From assembly GCA_043736395.1 (NCBI GenBank), contig JAYTCQ010000175.1, positions 1 through 24,029 on the forward strand: a stretch of 24,029 bases of DNA, read 5' to 3'. Under the pieces are notes generated by a model. The model saw nothing but the letters and a program-made list of their open reading frames with translations, searched no databases and was not told the DNA's origin. Within the stretch, counting starts at the first letter, position 1, and each line of letters starts with the position of its first letter. The position numbers and the translations under genes are program-made. Below are positions 1-7,455 of the stretch, in pieces. The DNA is from JAFDVL01 sp043736395. Lineage in GTDB: Bacteria > Acidobacteriota > Blastocatellia > RBC074.

Positions 1-1
1 T

Positions 2-1051
2 TTATTAAGCCGGAAGGAATTACGCTTAACAGAGATGGCCTCCTGCGCTGGCTGAGCGGCGAAGCTGACGCCTGGCGTCCTCGCTCAAGTTTTGAGTGGA
101 TTACCAAAACAACCCGCGAATGCAAATGTCCTGGTTGGCTTCGATCACGCCGATGATGCCGGAGTCTATCGTTTGCGTGACGATTTAGCCTTAGTGCAGA
201 CGCTCGATTTTTTTACGCCGATTGTGGATGATCCGTTTGATTACGGACGCATTGCCGCGCTGAATTCGATCAATGATGTCTGGGCTATGGGTGGTACTCC
301 GATTACGGCGATGGCAATTACCTGTTTTCCGAAACAAGGATTGGATTTTGAAATTCTCGCCGAAATTATGCGCGGCGGTTTGTCGGTGCTGACTGAAAAT
401 AATGTCGCTTTGATTGGCGGTCACAGTGTCGACAATGCCGAAATTATGTTTGGTTATTCGGTGACTGGTGTGATTGATCCAAACAAAGTTGCGAGCAATA
501 GCGGCGCGCGTCCGGGCGATGTTTTGATTCTGACCAAACCGCTGGGGACGGGAATTATCTCAACCGCAATTAAATTTGAAAAAGCGAAACCGGAAATCGC
601 CAAAGCCTCACTTGAGACAATGCTAACTTCGGCGCGCGAAGCCGCATTATTAATGCAGGAATTCAACATCCGCGCCGCAACTGACATCACCGGTTTTGGA
701 TTAGTCGGACACGCGTGGGAAGTCGCCCTCGCCAGTAATGTTACATTCGAATTGATCGCTGACAGTCTTCCGATCTTACCAGAAGCGTTGAGCCTGGCAG
801 GCCAGGGAATGTTAACCCGCGGCGACAAAGTGAATCGCGATTACGTAGGCGAGGATGTGAAAATTGCGGCGGGAGTGAGCCGTCCATTGCAGAGTGTAGT
901 TTTTGATCCGCAGACTGCCGGAGGATTATTGCTTTGTGTCGATCCGAAGCAATCAGAGGCAATGTTGACAAAGCTCAAGGTGCATTATCCGCAAGCTGTG
1001 GTGATTGGTATTGTTCGAGAGAAAGAAGAGCATTCGATTAAGATTTTATGA
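2..1051 (+). CDS. selD: Selenide, water dikinase (selenophosphate synthetase), Sec-containing, 5' partial
   Basis: SelD makes selenophosphate from selenide and ATP, the selenium donor for selenocysteine tRNA. The long open frame begins at a TTG at 92, but that start would remove the catalytic N-terminus. Reading the same frame upstream to base 2 gives RLTEMASCAG, then TGA at 53-55, then AAKLTPGVLAQVL. This is the SelD active-site region, with UGA where many homologues have Cys, so the UGA is read as selenocysteine. The remainder fits the family: DDAGVYRL, the TLDFFTPIVDDPFDYGRIAA segment, a GGHSVD segment and a DPQTAGGLL segment near the C-terminus. The true start should lie only a few codons before the window, because E. 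coli SelD has about 16 residues ahead of its catalytic Cys and 17 codons are already visible here. A hairpin directly after the UGA supports recoding. No neighbouring selA, selB or selC is visible. Confidence 0.93.
53..86 (+). promoter_or_regulatory. UGA selenocysteine codon with bacterial SECIS-like hairpin
   Basis: The TGA at 53-55 is followed by a two-part stem. GAGCG (54-58) pairs with CGCTC (82-86), and GACGC (67-71) pairs with GCGTC (75-79), leaving a tiny apical CTG loop (72-74) with a G. The apical loop begins 17 bases after the UGA, inside the spacing known for bacterial SECIS elements that bind SelB. The location, at the SelD catalytic residue, makes chance pairing unlikely. The exact fold and SelB binding are inferred. 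Confidence 0.8.
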
Positions 1052-1130
1052 TCGAAATTGAAATGACCCAATAAGCGGTAAAATCGAGATAAGTTGGAAG
1101 AACAAAGGGCTATGGATTCAAAAACAGTAT

Positions 1131-1159
1131 TTGACAATGCCTCAGCTAAAGCGTACGGT
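1131..1159 (+). promoter_or_regulatory. Possible sigma-70 type promoter
   Basis: A perfect TTGACA (1131-1136) is followed after 17 bases by TACGGT (1154-1159), a weak -10 box. It sits in the roughly 230-base gap between selD and the 48-residue ORF, so it could drive the small basic protein and the omega-like gene. Only the -35 box is convincing. The rest of the gap (1052-1279) holds short imperfect hairpins and nothing else I recognise. Confidence 0.3.
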
Positions 1160-1279
1160 GGGTAAGAGCCGAGTCTGGTTACTCTCTCCTTAGTTTTTCT
1201 GAAATTCCTCAGACAATCTGACTTTTTAACCCACTTTCAAGCTAGTGAATTTTTGATTCCCTAGTGTTCAGGGGCATCT

Positions 1280-1426
1280 ATGTCAACAAGAAATGGTGAT
1301 CGTTCACGATCCGGGATTGAGCGAAAAAAGAAAATGATACGCCGTCTAAAGACGCAAGCATTGCGACTTGAATTGGCTGCCGCGCCGAAAGTTGTAGTTG
1401 AATCCCAACCTGTTGTACAGGAATAA
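1280..1426 (+). CDS. Small basic hypothetical protein (48 aa)
   Basis: ATG at 1280, TAA at 1424-1426. The product starts MSTRNGDRSRSGIERKKKMI and is strongly basic in its first 30 residues (SGIERKKKMIRRLKTQALRLEL), then has a hydrophobic, uncharged tail ending in VVQE. The ORF lies in the same direction as, and 49 bases before, the omega-like gene. The ribosome-binding site is a modest GGGG (1271-1274) at 5-8 bases. The basic amphipathic middle would suit nucleic-acid or RNA polymerase contact, but that is speculation. I do not recognise the family, and it may not be translated. Confidence 0.5.
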   Translation: MSTRNGDRSRSGIERKKKMIRRLKTQALRLELAAAPKVVVESQPVVQE

Positions 1427-1475
1427 TTTTGTTCTGAGACTTACTCGGACAATTTCAGAAATGTGAGGTAAAATT

Positions 1476-1667
1476 ATGGTGACAGACCACAAAGATAACA
1501 AGTACCGTAAAGTTCTATTAATGGTGCAACGCGCTAAACAAATTCATAACGGGGCACGTCCTCGCGTGAATATGCCGGGCCGCCGCGCAACGGTGATTGC
1601 CAGAGCTGAGGTAGATCAAAGCCTGATCGGTTTTGACTACGTGAAAATCGCTAAAACCAAACGATAA
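1476..1667 (+). CDS. rpoZ: RNA polymerase omega subunit-like protein (63 aa)
   Basis: The product contains KYRKVLLMVQRAKQIHNGA (about residues 9-27), then RPRVNMPGRRATVIARAEVDQSLIGFDYV. This matches the omega pattern: a helix with RA-x-Q followed by G-x-x-P-x-V, then a TVIA-x-x-EV-x-x-x-LI segment. Omega (RpoZ) chaperones the beta' subunit into RNA polymerase and takes part in stringent-response binding in many bacteria. The GARPRV version resembles acidobacterial omega proteins. The protein is short and lacks the usual N-terminal IDSKY-type lead. The start ATG is preceded by GAGG about 8 bases upstream. The usual rpoZ neighbour gmk is absent, so this may be a second, divergent omega rather than the housekeeping copy. 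Confidence 0.7.
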   Translation: MVTDHKDNKYRKVLLMVQRAKQIHNGARPRVNMPGRRATVIARAEVDQSLIGFDYVKIAKTKR

Positions 1668-1758
1668 CTGATTGAGCGGTAGTTGTTAGAATTGCGAAAA
1701 TAGTTCGTTCAAAAAAACCATGGTTCAGCAGAGAGCGTCGCTTACTCTTTCCTTCGCC

Positions 1759-1780
1759 AAGCCGAAATTCTTCGGCTTTT
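1759..1780 (+). terminator. Rho-independent terminator-like hairpin
   Basis: AAGCCGAA (1759-1766) and TTCGGCTT (1771-1778) form a perfect 8-bp stem with a 4-base loop, followed by a short T-rich run (TTCT). It lies about 90 bases after the omega-like gene and before the small membrane protein, so it probably ends the first transcription unit. The T-tract is short, so termination may be partial. Confidence 0.55.
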
Positions 1781-1813
1781 CTGCTCTCAACAGCCCCACC
1801 ATGGAGTCATTTA

Positions 1814-2077
1814 ATGTTTCTTAAAAATACCCCTCGGGAAACGCAATCCAACGTTGATAATCCTTATCTCGGCTCACTCACAATCTTTGTTTGGGTGATG
1901 CCGGTTTCAATTCTCTTGTTTGCAGTTGGCGTCAGCGGGCAACAGCTTTCTTTAGCCCTGGCAGGCTTATTGAGCCTCAGCATTTCAGGTAGCTACTTGA
2001 TGTATTTGCGACAGGAAAGTAAACGGTTGATTCGTTCTGCCTCGCCGAAGACGGCATTACAAACAAGGCGCGTATGA
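1814..2077 (+). CDS. Small two-helix membrane protein (87 aa)
   Basis: Unrecognised family. Two hydrophobic segments are clear, roughly residues 22-42 (LTIFVWVMPVSILLFAVGV) and 46-65 (LSLALAGLLSLSISGSYLMYL). They are joined by a very short GQQ turn, which gives a helical hairpin with both ends on the same side. The C-terminus is basic (RQESKRLIRSASPKTALQTRRV), which suggests a cytoplasmic C-terminus. Its stop overlaps the start of the Crp/Fnr gene by 4 bases (ATGA), so the two genes are probably translationally coupled, and the membrane protein may have a job linked to that regulator. That link is inferred. Confidence 0.65.
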   Translation: MFLKNTPRETQSNVDNPYLGSLTIFVWVMPVSILLFAVGVSGQQLSLALAGLLSLSISGSYLMYLRQESKRLIRSASPKTALQTRRV

Positions 2078-2754
2078 TTCAACAGATTCCTGAAATTGAT
2101 GATTTTAAGCGGCAATTGCAGAATTCATTGCAACAAGAAACGATGAATACGCAAGCCGTCAAAGTCGCCAAACACGAACATGCCTATACGTGTGGTGATC
2201 AAGATGGGATGGTCTACTTTATCACCAGTGGGCAAATCAAATTGCTCATGCTGGCGCCTGACGGGAAAGAGTGTATTTTAGCCATTTACTCCGTCGGCGA
2301 TATTTTCGGCGAGCTATCGTTGTCAGGCTTTGGGCAACGGCTGGAAACGGCAGTTGCCATGGAAGAAACGGAACTGAAAAAAATTCCAGATGCAAAATTT
2401 TTTGAACGTTTACAGCACGACTCATTATTTACGGGCTTCGTGCAGTATTTAGCCGTCCGCATTGCCGATCAGCAGGAAGTGATTTCCAATTTAGTCACGG
2501 TAGACAGCGAACAGCGGCTGGGCAAAACGTTATTACAACTGGCGCGAAAACTTGGTAAAAAAGACCCACGCAGTATCCGCATTGAGCATAAAATTTCCCA
2601 TGAAGAATTGTCAGAAATGGTGGGAACGACACGTCCTCGCATTAGTAAGTTTATGGAAAACTTTCGCGCTCTCGGATTGATTGAACGAAATGAGGATCAT
2701 TTTCTGATCATTAAAGAAACGAAACTGACCGAGTATCTATCAAGTATCGCGTAA
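2074..2754 (+). CDS. Crp/Fnr family transcriptional regulator
   Basis: 226 residues, the normal length for the family. The N-terminal half is a cyclic-nucleotide-binding-type beta barrel: GDQDGMVYFITSGQIKLLML, then DGKECILAIYSVGDIFGELSLSG at about residues 68-90. A long dimerisation helix follows (about 110-145). The C-terminus is a winged helix-turn-helix, with SHEELSEMVGTTRPRISKFM (about 176-195) followed by LGLIER. The barrel lacks the full cAMP-type RTA/S pocket and the Fnr cysteine cluster, so the signal cannot be named. The gene overlaps the upstream membrane-protein gene by 4 bases. It could regulate the metal and transport genes downstream, but I saw no clearly matching operator. Confidence 0.9.
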   Translation: MIQQIPEIDDFKRQLQNSLQQETMNTQAVKVAKHEHAYTCGDQDGMVYFITSGQIKLLMLAPDGKECILAIYSVGDIFGELSLSGFGQRLETAVAMEETELKKIPDAKFFERLQHDSLFTGFVQYLAVRIADQQEVISNLVTVDSEQRLGKTLLQLARKLGKKDPRSIRIEHKISHEELSEMVGTTRPRISKFMENFRALGLIERNEDHFLIIKETKLTEYLSSIA

Positions 2755-3137
2755 GTATTTATTGCTCTTCCTGTTCTCAGCATCCCTGTTTATCGAATCT
2801 CAAACACGCTAAAAATTCATTCCTAAATTATCTATAATCGAACCATTTCCCGCAGGTTTACGCAGCACTGAGAGCGCAAGCATTGCAAACCACTGTGGGC
2901 AGGTGATTTTTGTTCGCCTAACCTTCTCACTCCGTTAACGAGCGGTGCTGTGAACGCTCAAGGTAAGCACTGATAGGGGAATTTTTCGCTGCTGGAATCT
3001 GGCGCGTAATTTGCATCATTGAGTTTGTCTGAAACGATGTTGGGCTAAAAGTGTATTAAGTTAAGACAGTGAGTCAGGAATAAATTGAAAAATAACGATA
3101 GACAAAAAATAAACCTGATCTACTGAAAAGAGGAGAT
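2755..3137 (+). other. 383-base intergenic region with possible promoter
   Basis: No ORF is supported here. A perfect TATAAT at 2833-2838 is a candidate -10 box, but the hexamer 17 bases upstream is a poor -35 match. A small GAGCG/CGCTC hairpin starts near 2940. A strong ribosome-binding sequence (AGAGGAG, about 3129-3135) precedes the next gene. The length suggests separate regulation of the secreted protein and copper ATPase that follow. Confidence 0.4.
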
Positions 3138-3764
3138 ATGAAAATAAGAAATCTATTACTACTACTATTTACTTGTTTTGTGGTCACCGGTTTGTTTGCG
3201 CTATCAACGAATGTTCAGGGCAAATCAACCAGTAATATTCAAAAAGAGGTTTACACCGGAAATATGATTTATTTCGATGGAACCTTTGGGCCTGGTGCCA
3301 GAATACGCAGCAATGGTTCAGGCAGTGGAGCCGAATTTTTCACGATGACCGTGAATAGTTATACCCCTGAAAGTGAAGTCACGAGCATGTTGGATGCCTT
3401 GAAAAAAGGCGGGCAAGATGGCCTGCTGAAAAACTTGAGCAAAGAGAAAAGAGGAACGATCAGATTTGGTGCAAATATCGCGCGTGACATTCAGGCAATT
3501 TGGGTTACGCAAACCGAAGAAGGCCGTAAAATTAGCGCCTTGTCAGAGCGCTGGCTGGGTTTTGGTGAGCTGCGTCGTGGCGCACGGTCGGTTGATTATC
3601 CTTTGACATACATTGAGATTTTTATTGAAGAAGATGGTGGTAAAAGCGAAGGAAGTTTAATCCCGGCGGCGCGTGTCCGGTCAAAGGGCGGGATGAATAT
3701 CGAGATCGAGAATTTTGGAATTTACCCGGCACGATTGACGAATATTAAGCTGGGGAAAAAGTAA
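3138..3764 (+). CDS. Secreted conserved hypothetical protein (208 aa)
   Basis: The N-terminus is a signal peptide: MKIRN, then a run of Leu/Phe/Val to about residue 22, with likely cleavage near the NVQGKS segment. The mature part is rich in beta-strand-like stretches and has Gly-rich segments (FDGTFGPGARIRSNGSGSGA), a SYTPESEVTSMLDALKKGGQDGLLKNLSKEKRGTIRF block and a closing GIYPARLTNIKL. I have seen this organisation in acidobacterial secreted proteins of unknown function, but I cannot name a domain with certainty. It has no catalytic signature and few cysteines. It sits 60 bases before the copper ATPase and may be co-transcribed. A periplasmic role is inferred. Confidence 0.75.
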   Translation: MKIRNLLLLLFTCFVVTGLFALSTNVQGKSTSNIQKEVYTGNMIYFDGTFGPGARIRSNGSGSGAEFFTMTVNSYTPESEVTSMLDALKKGGQDGLLKNLSKEKRGTIRFGANIARDIQAIWVTQTEEGRKISALSERWLGFGELRRGARSVDYPLTYIEIFIEEDGGKSEGSLIPAARVRSKGGMNIEIENFGIYPARLTNIKLGKK

Positions 3765-3771
3765 GCAGGAA

Positions 3772-3811
3772 TGTTCAGACGCTTTCACGCGTAAACACGT
3801 AACTCTGAACA
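3772..3811. repeat. Inverted repeat between secreted protein and copper ATPase genes
   Basis: TGTTCAGA (3772-3779) and TCTGAACA (3804-3811) are perfect 8-base inverted arms separated by 24 bases that contain a smaller ACGCG/ACGT palindromic stretch. The repeat is followed by A residues, not T, so it is a poor terminator on the + strand. It lies directly upstream of the ATPase start and could be an operator or an mRNA structure. No metal regulator is encoded nearby to test this. Confidence 0.4.
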
Positions 3812-3824
3812 AAAAATAGTGATC

Positions 3825-6254
3825 ATGGCAAATGAAATGACAGCAATTGATCCAGTCTGCAAGATGACTGTCAATCCAGAATTAGCGGCAGGAAGTTCTG
3901 AATATCAGGGACAGACATATTATTTTTGCAGTCCAAGCTGCCTCCAGAAATTCAAGACTACTCCGGCAAGTTTTTTGTCTTCAACTCCATCGCCAAACTT
4001 ACCAAAAACTCAGGTTCAATCAAATACAAAATACGTTTGTCCGATGGACCCTGAAGTAGTTTCGGCTCAGCCGGGCGCGTGTCCAAAGTGCGGGATGGCG
4101 CTTGAACCGGAGATGCCAATTGCTCCGCTCACAAAGGTTGAATATACCTGTCCGATGCATCCTGAGATTGTGCGCAATGAGCCAGGTAGTTGTCCAATTT
4201 GTGGAATGGCGCTCGAACCTCGCACCGTGACTTTAGAAGATACTGCAAACCCTGAATTAACGGATATGACACGCCGGTTTTGGTGGAGTGCCGCCCTGAG
4301 CATACCAGTCTTTTTGTTGGCGATGTCAGAAATGATTCCAGGGCAACCGGTGCAACACGCATTGGCTCCAAAGCTGATGAATTGGATTCAATTTTTGTTA
4401 GCGACCCCAGTTGTGCTTTGGGGAGGTTGGCCCTTTTTTCAGCGGGGCTGGGCTTCCATCATCAATCGCAGTCCGAATATGTTTACGCTGATTGCCATCG
4501 GAACAGGAGCGGCATATTTCTTCAGTGTTTTTGCGCTTTTTTTCCCTGACATTTTCCCGGCTTCATTTCGAAGTCACGGCGGTGAAGTCGCAGTTTACTT
4601 TGAAGCAGCCGCAGTGATTACCGCGCTGGTATTGCTCGGTCAGGTATTGGAGCTTCGTGCGCGGAGCCAAACCAGTAGCGCGATAAAAATGCTGCTTGGA
4701 CTTGCTCCAAAGACAGCGCGTGTCATCAGACAGAATGGCAGCGAAGAAGATATTCCGCTGGAACAGGTACAGCCCAACGATTCGTTGCGAGTGCGTCCCG
4801 GTGAAAAAATTCCGGTTGACGGCATCGTGATCGAAGGGATGAGCAGTGTTGACGAATCAATGATCACAGGTGAACCAATCCCCGTTGAAAAAAATGTTGA
4901 GAGCAAAGTTACAGCCGGAACAGTGAATGGAACGGGCGGTCTGGTAATGAAGGCAGAACGCGTCGGCGCAGATACCTTGCTGGCGCAAATTGTTCGAATG
5001 GTGAGCGAAGCGCAACGCAGTCGCGCGCCGATTCAGCGTCTGGCCGATCTGGTTTCTTCGTGGTTCGTGCCGCTGGTGGTACTGATCGCCATTCTCACCT
5101 TTATCGTCTGGGCTCTCGTTGGGCCTGAACCACGATTTGTTTATGCCACTGTGAATGCGGTAGCCGTTCTTATCATTGCGTGTCCCTGTGCGCTTGGTTT
5201 GGCAACACCGATGAGCATTATGGTGGGGACGGGGCGGGGAGCGACTGCCGGAGTGCTGGTGAAAAATGCCGAAGCTTTAGAAACTATGGAAAAGGTGAAC
5301 ACCTTAGTTGTTGATAAAACAGGGACGCTGACCGAAGCAAAACCAAAACTTGTCACGCTCATTTGTGCTGATGATTTTGACGAAATACAACTCTTAAAAC
5401 TGGCTGCGACCCTTGAAAAAGCGAGTGAGCATCCCTTAGCAGCCGCAATCGTGAGGGCCGCGCAGGAACGTAGGGTTGAGCTTCTGGCGATCGATAATTT
5501 TCAATCTGTCACAGGAAAAGGCGTGACTGGCAAGATCAATAATCAATTCATCGCGCTCGGTAATCAGAAGTTGATGGAGCAATTCAGCATCGCGGCTGAC
5601 GCGAAATTAAACGAAGCCGCAGACAGTCTGCGCGAGGAAGGGCAAACGGTCATGCTCATGTCAGTTGACGGTCGTCTGAGCGGGCTGCTAGGCGTAGCTG
5701 ATCCGATCAAAGAATCGGCCCGAGAGGCGATTGAGCAGTTACGCGCGGAGGGAATCCGCATCGTGATGCTGACGGGCGATAACCAAATCACAGCGCAGGC
5801 CGTTGCGCGTCAGCTCGGACTTGATGAGGTCTTTGCCGAAGTGCTTCCTGATCGGAAAGCAGAAATTATTCAGGAACTTCAGGGACAGAAAAAAATTGTA
5901 GCGATGGCTGGAGACGGCGTCAATGATGCCCCGGCTTTAGCCCGGGCGCAGGTCGGCATTGCGATGGGAACAGGAACCGACGTCGCGATACAGAGCGCTG
6001 GAATGACGCTGGTCAAAGGCGATTTGCGAGGCATTGTGCGGGCGCGAAAATTAAGCAAAGCCGTGATGAGCAACATTCGGCAGAATCTTTTTTTTGCTTT
6101 TGTTTATAACGTGCTTGGTGTTCCGATTGCGGCAGGAATTCTTTATCCGATCTTTGGGATTTTGCTGAGTCCAATGATTGCAAGCGCGGCAATGACCTTC
6201 AGTTCCGTTTCAGTCATCGCAAACGCGCTGAGATTGCGCAAATTAGCATTCTGA
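3825..6254 (+). CDS. copA: Copper-type P1B ATPase with YHS domain and two Cys-rich metal-binding modules
   Basis: ATP-driven export of Cu(I)/Ag(I) across the inner membrane. Residues below count from a GTG two codons earlier (3819). A YHS domain (about 9-52, with DPVCKMTV and FCSPSCLQKF) is followed by two heavy-metal-binding repeats, YVCPMDPEV...CPKCGMALEP (72-97) and YTCPMHPEI...CPICGMALEP (109-134). The P-type core shows TGEP (350-353), the CPC ion-binding motif (455-457), DKTGT with phosphorylated D499, a SEHPLAAA segment and GDGVND (698-703). About eight membrane helices are expected. There is no classic GMxCxxC domain, so this is the YHS/HMBD subclass also found in CopA- and SilP-like pumps. 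I prefer ATG 3825; ATG 3837 (MTAIDPVC) is possible, and no strong ribosome-binding site decides. The Met/His-rich protein downstream supports a copper role. Confidence 0.92.
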   Translation: MANEMTAIDPVCKMTVNPELAAGSSEYQGQTYYFCSPSCLQKFKTTPASFLSSTPSPNLPKTQVQSNTKYVCPMDPEVVSAQPGACPKCGMALEPEMPIAPLTKVEYTCPMHPEIVRNEPGSCPICGMALEPRTVTLEDTANPELTDMTRRFWWSAALSIPVFLLAMSEMIPGQPVQHALAPKLMNWIQFLLATPVVLWGGWPFFQRGWASIINRSPNMFTLIAIGTGAAYFFSVFALFFPDIFPASFRSHGGEVAVYFEAAAVITALVLLGQVLELRARSQTSSAIKMLLGLAPKTARVIRQNGSEEDIPLEQVQPNDSLRVRPGEKIPVDGIVIEGMSSVDESMITGEPIPVEKNVESKVTAGTVNGTGGLVMKAERVGADTLLAQIVRMVSEAQRSRAPIQRLADLVSSWFVPLVVLIAILTFIVWALVGPEPRFVYATVNAVAVLIIACPCALGLATPMSIMVGTGRGATAGVLVKNAEALETMEKVNTLVVDKTGTLTEAKPKLVTLICADDFDEIQLLKLAATLEKASEHPLAAAIVRAAQERRVELLAIDNFQSVTGKGVTGKINNQFIALGNQKLMEQFSIAADAKLNEAADSLREEGQTVMLMSVDGRLSGLLGVADPIKESAREAIEQLRAEGIRIVMLTGDNQITAQAVARQLGLDEVFAEVLPDRKAEIIQELQGQKKIVAMAGDGVNDAPALARAQVGIAMGTGTDVAIQSAGMTLVKGDLRGIVRARKLSKAVMSNIRQNLFFAFVYNVLGVPIAAGILYPIFGILLSPMIASAAMTFSSVSVIANALRLRKLAF

Positions 6255-6367
6255 TTTTCGTGAAAATTGTCCTGTATTGAACAGCGCAGAATTTCGAAAT
6301 CAGGTTGAATAAAAGAAATATCTGTAAAAAACAAGGTTTTTCGAACTAACAAAGTAGGAGAAATGTC

Positions 6368-6940
6368 ATGACAACAAAGGTATCTTCAAAGATTTTAACA
6401 ATTTCCGTGCTGGTGGCTCTGTGTACAGTGGCTGCCATCGCACAGGCAAAAAAAGGTCAATCACAACCCCCGTCTACAGCTAAACAAGAGATGCCGCACG
6501 ATCACGCAAAGATGATGGATATGAAGGGCGAACCACATCACATGCTGGCGATGGCTTATCATCAAAACCTGGCTACTTTCGCCAAGGCGCTGCATGAACA
6601 ATCAATGCAATCCAGTCCCGTCAATGTCGAATTTGTCCGCGCTGCGGTGACCGAAATGCGGCGCAGTTTCGATCAAATGAAACAGCATCATCAGGAACAT
6701 ATGCAGACGATGAATGCCGAAATGAAAACTAAAATGGATGGCATGATGAAAGAGATGGAAACTCATCAGACCGAATTAAATACCCAGCTGACATCACTTG
6801 AGCAAGAGGTTAACTCGGCAACACCTGATGCCAAAAAAATCTCATCTTTGGCAGCGAGCATTCACTCGCATCTTGAAGGCATGTCAAAAATGCAACACGA
6901 CAGTAAGGGCGACAAGATGAAGATGAAAATGAAGATGTAG
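6368..6940 (+). CDS. Secreted Met/His-rich, probable metal-binding protein (190 aa)
   Basis: The signal peptide is clear: a basic start, hydrophobic ILTISVLVALCTVAAIA and an AQA cleavage site near residue 27. The mature protein is packed with Met and His: HDHAKMMDMKGEPHHMLAM (about 44-62), MKQHHQEHMQTMNAEM, TKMDGMMKEMETHQ, and it ends in alternating MKMKMKM. Much of it is predicted helical. Met/His clusters bind Cu(I)/Cu(II)/Ag(I) in known periplasmic copper proteins, and the gene lies 113 bases after the copper ATPase, so a periplasmic copper chaperone or buffer is the best guess. AGGAG lies about 8 bases before the ATG. I cannot assign it to a named family. Confidence 0.75.
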   Translation: MTTKVSSKILTISVLVALCTVAAIAQAKKGQSQPPSTAKQEMPHDHAKMMDMKGEPHHMLAMAYHQNLATFAKALHEQSMQSSPVNVEFVRAAVTEMRRSFDQMKQHHQEHMQTMNAEMKTKMDGMMKEMETHQTELNTQLTSLEQEVNSATPDAKKISSLAASIHSHLEGMSKMQHDSKGDKMKMKMKM

Positions 6941-6990
6941 TTGAAGTGAAAACATGGATCGTATCAAGAGCGAAGTCAGACAATTTGAGT

Positions 6991-7036
6991 ACAGCGTAAA
7001 GTAAATTTTCAGATTAAGAAATTTACTTTACGCTGT
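6991..7036. repeat. Perfect 18-bp inverted repeat (hairpin)
   Basis: ACAGCGTAAAGTAAATTT (6991-7008) and its exact reverse complement (7019-7036) flank a 10-base loop. The hairpin is centred about 60 bases before the eRF1-like gene and about 75 after the Met/His-rich gene. It has no T-run after it, so it is not a standard terminator. It may be an mRNA stabiliser, a transcription barrier, or a large operator for the next gene. Confidence 0.85.
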
Positions 7037-7074
7037 CATGAGTTTTGAAGAAACAGGCAAAAAAGGAGAAGTTT

Positions 7075-7455
7075 ATGAAAACTACAGCTGGTTTGTGGAT
7101 TGATCATCGGAAAGCCATCATCGTATTTTTAAACGACGATAAGGAAGAAATAAAGCAAATTAAATCAGATTTTGAAAAGCCGCACGACTCCTCCGGTTCC
7201 TCAATTCGAGCTGATGATTTGATTCAGAATGAAAATACTGAGCACTTAAATAAATATTACGATGAAGTAATTTCAGCACTTCAAAATACAGAAGCAGTTT
7301 TTATTCTGGGGCCAGGAGAAGCCAAGGGAGAGTTGCAAAAACGTTTTGAAAAAAGTAATCACAATGGACCAGAGATAGAAGTTGAGACCGCTGACAAGAT
7401 GACGGAAAACCAACTTGTAGCGAAAGTTCGAGATTATTTTTTGAAACAAAAATAA
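7075..7455 (+). CDS. eRF1-domain-like / host-attachment-like protein (126 aa)
   Basis: Start ATG 7075 is chosen over a TTG 30 bases upstream because AAAAGGAG (7061-7068) is well placed for it. The protein opens with TAGLWIDHRKAIIVFLNDD, has EHLNKYYDEVISAL in the middle, then AVFILGPGEAKGELQKRFE, and ends with VETADKMTENQLVAKVRDYF. This is the pattern of a small family related to the middle domain of archaeal/eukaryotic release factor eRF1 and Pelota, usually called hypothetical or host-attachment protein in bacteria. In eRF1 this domain carries the catalytic GGQ loop; no GGQ is visible here. It may bind ribosomes or tRNA under stress, but no function is established from the sequence. Confidence 0.65.
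   Translation: MKTTAGLWIDHRKAIIVFLNDDKEEIKQIKSDFEKPHDSSGSSIRADDLIQNENTEHLNKYYDEVISALQNTEAVFILGPGEAKGELQKRFEKSNHNGPEIEVETADKMTENQLVAKVRDYFLKQK

Noticed and set aside
92..1051. SelD starting at TTG 92
   Set aside because: This start removes the catalytic residue and the conserved RLTEM...K region, which is encoded in the same frame across the UGA.
1112..1165. 17-codon ORF MDSKTVFDNASAKAYGG
   Set aside because: Too short, with no family resemblance and poor ribosome-binding context; it overlaps the candidate promoter.
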